From NCBI GenBank assembly GCA_022707725.1, contig JAKJAB010000163.1, forward strand, positions 1 to 7,457: 7,457 nucleotides of DNA, read 5' to 3'. Source of the DNA: Chloroflexota bacterium. GTDB lineage: Bacteria; Chloroflexota; Anaerolineae; B4-G1; SLSP01. Numbering within the stretch: position 1 is the first letter of the stretch; each line of letters starts with the position of its first letter. Below are positions 5,563-7,457 of the stretch, piece by piece. The translations under genes were made by a program, and so were the position numbers. The notes under the pieces were generated by a model, which was given only the letters and a program-made list of their open reading frames with translations, was not told the origin of the DNA and ran no database searches.

Positions 5563-5614
5563 ACCAAGACTACAAAAGTCTCAGCACGTCTCGTGAGGTT
5601 TTTGTAGTCTTGGT
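5563..5614 (-). terminator. Long hairpin with U-tract, probable terminator of leftward transcription
   Basis: ACCAAGACTACAAAA (5563-5577) and its exact reverse complement (5600-5614) form a 15-bp perfect stem. The 22-base loop can form a small inner stem, CACG/CGTG (5585-5588 with 5592-5595). On the minus strand the second arm runs into TTTTT, as in a factor-independent terminator, although the stem is not especially GC-rich. It would stop transcription coming from the transposase before the peptidase promoter. On the plus strand no U-run follows, but the right arm overlaps the -35 region of the opposing promoter. A palindromic repeat element is an alternative reading. Confidence 0.6.
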
Positions 5615-5630
5615 ACCAATCGAGTATAAT
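5602..5630 (+). promoter_or_regulatory. Plus-strand promoter with perfect TATAAT box
   Basis: TTGTAG (5602-5607) and TATAAT (5625-5630) are 17 bases apart. The -10 is a full consensus match and the -35 matches three of six positions. Transcription would begin near 5637, rightward into the G-skewed region, antisense to anything read through from the transposase. No convincing gene lies downstream. An ATG at 5638 would open a 14-codon frame at the very start of the transcript. Confidence 0.45.
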
Positions 5631-5636
5631 GAGGGA

Positions 5637-5999
5637 AATGTCCTGCAAGGAAGGTCCGGTGTGCAGCGGGATTCCACAGTAAAGACCCGCCCAAGTGCGA
5701 GGGAAACAGGCTGCGGGGGCGTAAAGTTTGGGTTGCGCGAGTTTTTGCGGGTTGGGGAGGGTCGAAAAGCAGTTGTGGGCGCAGTAAAGCGGGGGTTAAG
5801 CCAGGCAAGAAGCACAGTAAGTCTGGCGAGCGGCGCAGTCAGAGTCGTCCACAGCAGTTTTGCGGCGAAGTGGCGGTCAGTTTACGGGGTAAATGGAGAC
5901 GTTCGGGGCACAAGCCGGACTGGAAATCAGGCGCGTGGCACGCGGGCATAGCGCAGCCAGTGAACCGGCTGCGCGCCATCCTGCGCCGTCGACTAAAGG
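5637..5999. other. G-skewed gene-free region, possible untranslated transcript
   Basis: I find no credible protein gene here on either strand. The plus strand is very G-rich: counting 5701-5760 gives 30 G against 7 C. GTAAAG-like boxes recur at 5679, 5721, 5784 and, in weaker form, 5817. Small stems are possible, for example GCGGG/CCCGC (5666-5670 with 5686-5690) and GCGCAGCC/GGCTGCGC (5951-5958 with 5967-5974). The run GGGTTGGGGAGGG (5749-5761), with GGG at 5730 and GGGGG at 5715, could form a long-loop G-quadruplex. The plus-strand promoter at 5602-5630 points into it. The region also lies downstream of the transposase, so it should contain one end of that insertion sequence; I could not identify it because the other end is outside the window. 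Confidence 0.4.
5951..5974. other. GC-rich hairpin downstream of the transposase
   Basis: GCGCAGCC (5951-5958) and GGCTGCGC (5967-5974) form an 8-bp perfect stem around an 8-base loop, 25 bases beyond the transposase stop codon in the direction of transcription. No U-run follows on the minus strand. It may be part of the insertion sequence end or a stem protecting the message. Confidence 0.35.
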
Positions 6000-7457
6000 T
6001 CAGGTCATCCGCTGGGCGGCGCGGGAGGCCTCGCGGACGAAGCGGGCGACGGTAGTCAGTAAGGTGAGGATGTCGCCGAGGAGCGAGGCTTTGGCGGCGT
6101 TGGCTAAGCCGAACCAAGGCGTGCGCTTCAATCCCAGGCGGCTCTGCACGGCGTTGCGGCTTTCAGCATACGACTGGCGGCCGTGGCGCAGGTCCCAGGT
6201 GGGGCCGGTAATGTCGTGGTCACGTGCCAGGCGTAACGAGCCGTCGGGCAAGGTCAGCCCGACAGTAACGGTCATGCCCAGGCTGTGATCGGGGGTGCGC
6301 CAGGGACAGGCCGGGCGGATGTCGGGCGGCTTAGGATGCACATCGGGTTGGGGATGCAGGAGACAGCGTTGGCGACAGACCCACTTGGTTTGCCGGGTGG
6401 TGTAGTTGTGGCCATTACAGCGCAAGCGGTAGCCGTGCGGACAGAGCGGGATACCGTCGGCGTCGTAGCTGCGTTGTAAGCACGCCGCGGCATCCTCGTC
6501 CAGCGCGTGGTGGCGGATCTCGATACTGCGCAAGGCGTGCAAGTCCGCATAGACGTAGCGCAGAATGTCGTCGCAGCCTTCCCCGGCATCGCCGAGGACT
6601 TCGCCAATCTGCAACTGCGGATAGCGGGCGCGCAGGTCGGCAAAGCCGGGGAGCGTCTGCAAATGGTCATTGCGATTGGCGGTGACGAAAGGACCGCTGA
6701 GCGGCCAGAGGGTGAAGAGGCGGTCATCTACCACGTTGAAGGCTTTGCTCTTGTAGCCGAAGTAGTGCTTGCCTTTGGGACTGCGGTGGGGGGCGGCGGC
6801 CTCATCACCGTTCGTGCTGGGCTGATTACTGCCCGCGTAGTAGACGTAGGTGGCCTCGGGGTCGCGGGCGGTGGCATAGCGGCAATGCGCACGACAGGCG
6901 TCAGTGGCGCAGTCGCAGCCCGTGTGACCGGCAGCTTGCGCGGCACAGGTGCGCGTGGCGGCGGGTTTGAAGCAGTCGGCATTCTGGTGGTGGCAGCGCA
7001 TGCGCGAACGGGCGTATGCGAGTTGACTGTCGAGGGCGATGCTGACGCCGCGCGCTGCGGATTCGTCGGGGAAGGTGCTGTGGCTAGGGATGAGTTGGTA
7101 AGCGAGGAAGGCCGTCACCAGGCTCTGTTCGCATTGGCGGAAGATTTCCTCCGGGGTAGCCTGGGCCACGTCGCGGAAGGTGGCTTCGCTGGGGATATCG
7201 TCCAGTTGGATGCCCAAGCGCCGACAATAGCCCTGGCCCCGTTCCGCCGAGCGCAGTTCCTGGGCCAATTGTGGCCAGCTCCACTGTTTGGCGCGTGCCA
7301 AGAGGATGCCCAGGCCGATGCTGAGGGGGTCGAAGGGCGGGGGGCCGAGGTGACTGCGCAGCCGTTGGGCGAAGAGGGGCCGCCAAGCGCTGAAGTCGAA
7401 GAGCCGTAGGATGAGATCGAAGTCGTCCAAGCCCGCCCAATCCTGCGCCGTCAGCGT
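6000..7457 (-). CDS. DDE transposase of an IS5/IS1182-like insertion sequence, partial at the window edge
   Basis: This is a cut-and-paste transposase of the RNase H-like DDE type. Residue numbers count from the TTG at 7430; the frame stays open past it to base 7457, so the true start is probably outside the window. The N-terminal part contains FDPLSIGLGILLARAKQWSW (33-52), like the DUF772 region of these transposases. Probable catalytic residues are D134 in SIALDSQ, D281 in VLGDAGEG and E423 in SYAESRNAVQSRLGLKR. YFGYKSKAF (223-231) fits the strand between the first two. Two segments rich in Cys and His interrupt the catalytic domain: 146-183, with seven cysteines, and 330-375, with five. 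Both could bind zinc. The frame is intact through its TGA stop, with no sign of decay. The family call is from motif memory; no terminal repeats were found to confirm it. Confidence 0.82.
   Translation of the reverse strand, partial: TLTAQDWAGLDDFDLILRLFDFSAWRPLFAQRLRSHLGPPPFDPLSIGLGILLARAKQWSWPQLAQELRSAERGQGYCRRLGIQLDDIPSEATFRDVAQATPEEIFRQCEQSLVTAFLAYQLIPSHSTFPDESAARGVSIALDSQLAYARSRMRCHHQNADCFKPAATRTCAAQAAGHTGCDCATDACRAHCRYATARDPEATYVYYAGSNQPSTNGDEAAAPHRSPKGKHYFGYKSKAFNVVDDRLFTLWPLSGPFVTANRNDHLQTLPGFADLRARYPQLQIGEVLGDAGEGCDDILRYVYADLHALRSIEIRHHALDEDAAACLQRSYDADGIPLCPHGYRLRCNGHNYTTRQTKWVCRQRCLLHPQPDVHPKPPDIRPACPWRTPDHSLGMTVTVGLTLPDGSLRLARDHDITGPTWDLRHGRQSYAESRNAVQSRLGLKRTPWFGLANAAKASLLGDILTLLTTVARFVREASRAAQRMT

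Noticed and set aside
5646..5668. Resemblance to the signal recognition particle RNA core (GGTCCGG near AAGGAAG)
   Set aside because: The order of the blocks is wrong: the GGAAG loop should follow GGTCCGG, and no closing stem forms around it.
5641..5690. Resemblance to RNase P RNA (GGAAGGTCCGG and CCACAGTAAAGACCCGCC)
   Set aside because: The two blocks are far too close together, and the later conserved regions and the closing helix of rnpB are not found downstream. Chance similarity in GC-rich sequence is more likely.
5610..5951. Plus-strand frame of 113 codons in the G-skewed region
   Set aside because: It starts at a TTG inside the promoter, has no ribosome-binding site, and is rich in Arg, Gly and Val without any domain.
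5570..6117. Minus-strand open frames downstream of and overlapping the transposase end (5570-5815 and 5839-6117)
   Set aside because: No ribosome-binding sites, Pro/Arg-rich composition, and one overlaps the transposase C-terminus in another frame. Nothing suggests a second insertion-sequence gene.
6507..7409. A 300-codon open frame on the plus strand opposite the transposase
   Set aside because: Its composition is a low-complexity mix of Gly, Ala and Val, typical of the opposite strand of a GC-rich gene. The minus-strand frame has catalytic motifs in the right order.

Overview
The window reads as a piece of a GC-rich bacterial chromosome with an accessory right edge. All five protein genes lie on the minus strand. 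In transcription order, right to left, they are: an insertion-sequence transposase running off the right edge, an M42-family metallo-aminopeptidase, the tRNA pseudouridine synthase TruD, the membrane AAA+ protease FtsH, and ribonuclease III. My best guess for the source is Chloroflexota (Anaerolineae or Caldilineae-like). This rests on the mix of genes, an FtsH and RNase III of ordinary non-proteobacterial type, and the abundant short tandem repeats between genes. It is an inference from memory, not a search.

Layout. Bases 1-65 are a heptanucleotide tandem array that continues off the left edge. RNase III (rnc) ends just beside it at 73. Its reading frame has no ATG or GTG start, and a strong ribosome-binding site faces an ATC codon. 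The 446-base gap 736-1181 holds a candidate rnc promoter and a 110-bp miniature element (1008-1117) with IS66-type ends and a perfect 8-bp target duplication. It also holds a hairpin touching the ftsH stop codon. ftsH fills 1182-3011. The 224-base gap to truD contains an open frame on the plus strand that looks like the tail of a lost gene. truD (3236-4336) follows the aminopeptidase (4404-5447) closely, and a hairpin of nonanucleotide repeats sits between them; the same nonamer recurs in the aminopeptidase leader.

From 5448 to 5999 there is no convincing gene. A minus-strand terminator-like hairpin (5563-5614) lies between the transposase and the aminopeptidase promoter. A plus-strand promoter with a perfect TATAAT box points the other way, into a strongly G-skewed stretch of unknown role. 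The transposase (6000 to the edge) is a DDE enzyme with two cysteine-rich segments.

The conserved genes are housekeeping functions: RNA processing, tRNA modification, membrane protein quality control and peptide hydrolysis. They do not form one pathway. The accessory signals are the IS66-type miniature element, two families of short repeats, the transposase and the G-skewed region. I see no defence system, CRISPR array, tRNA or rRNA.
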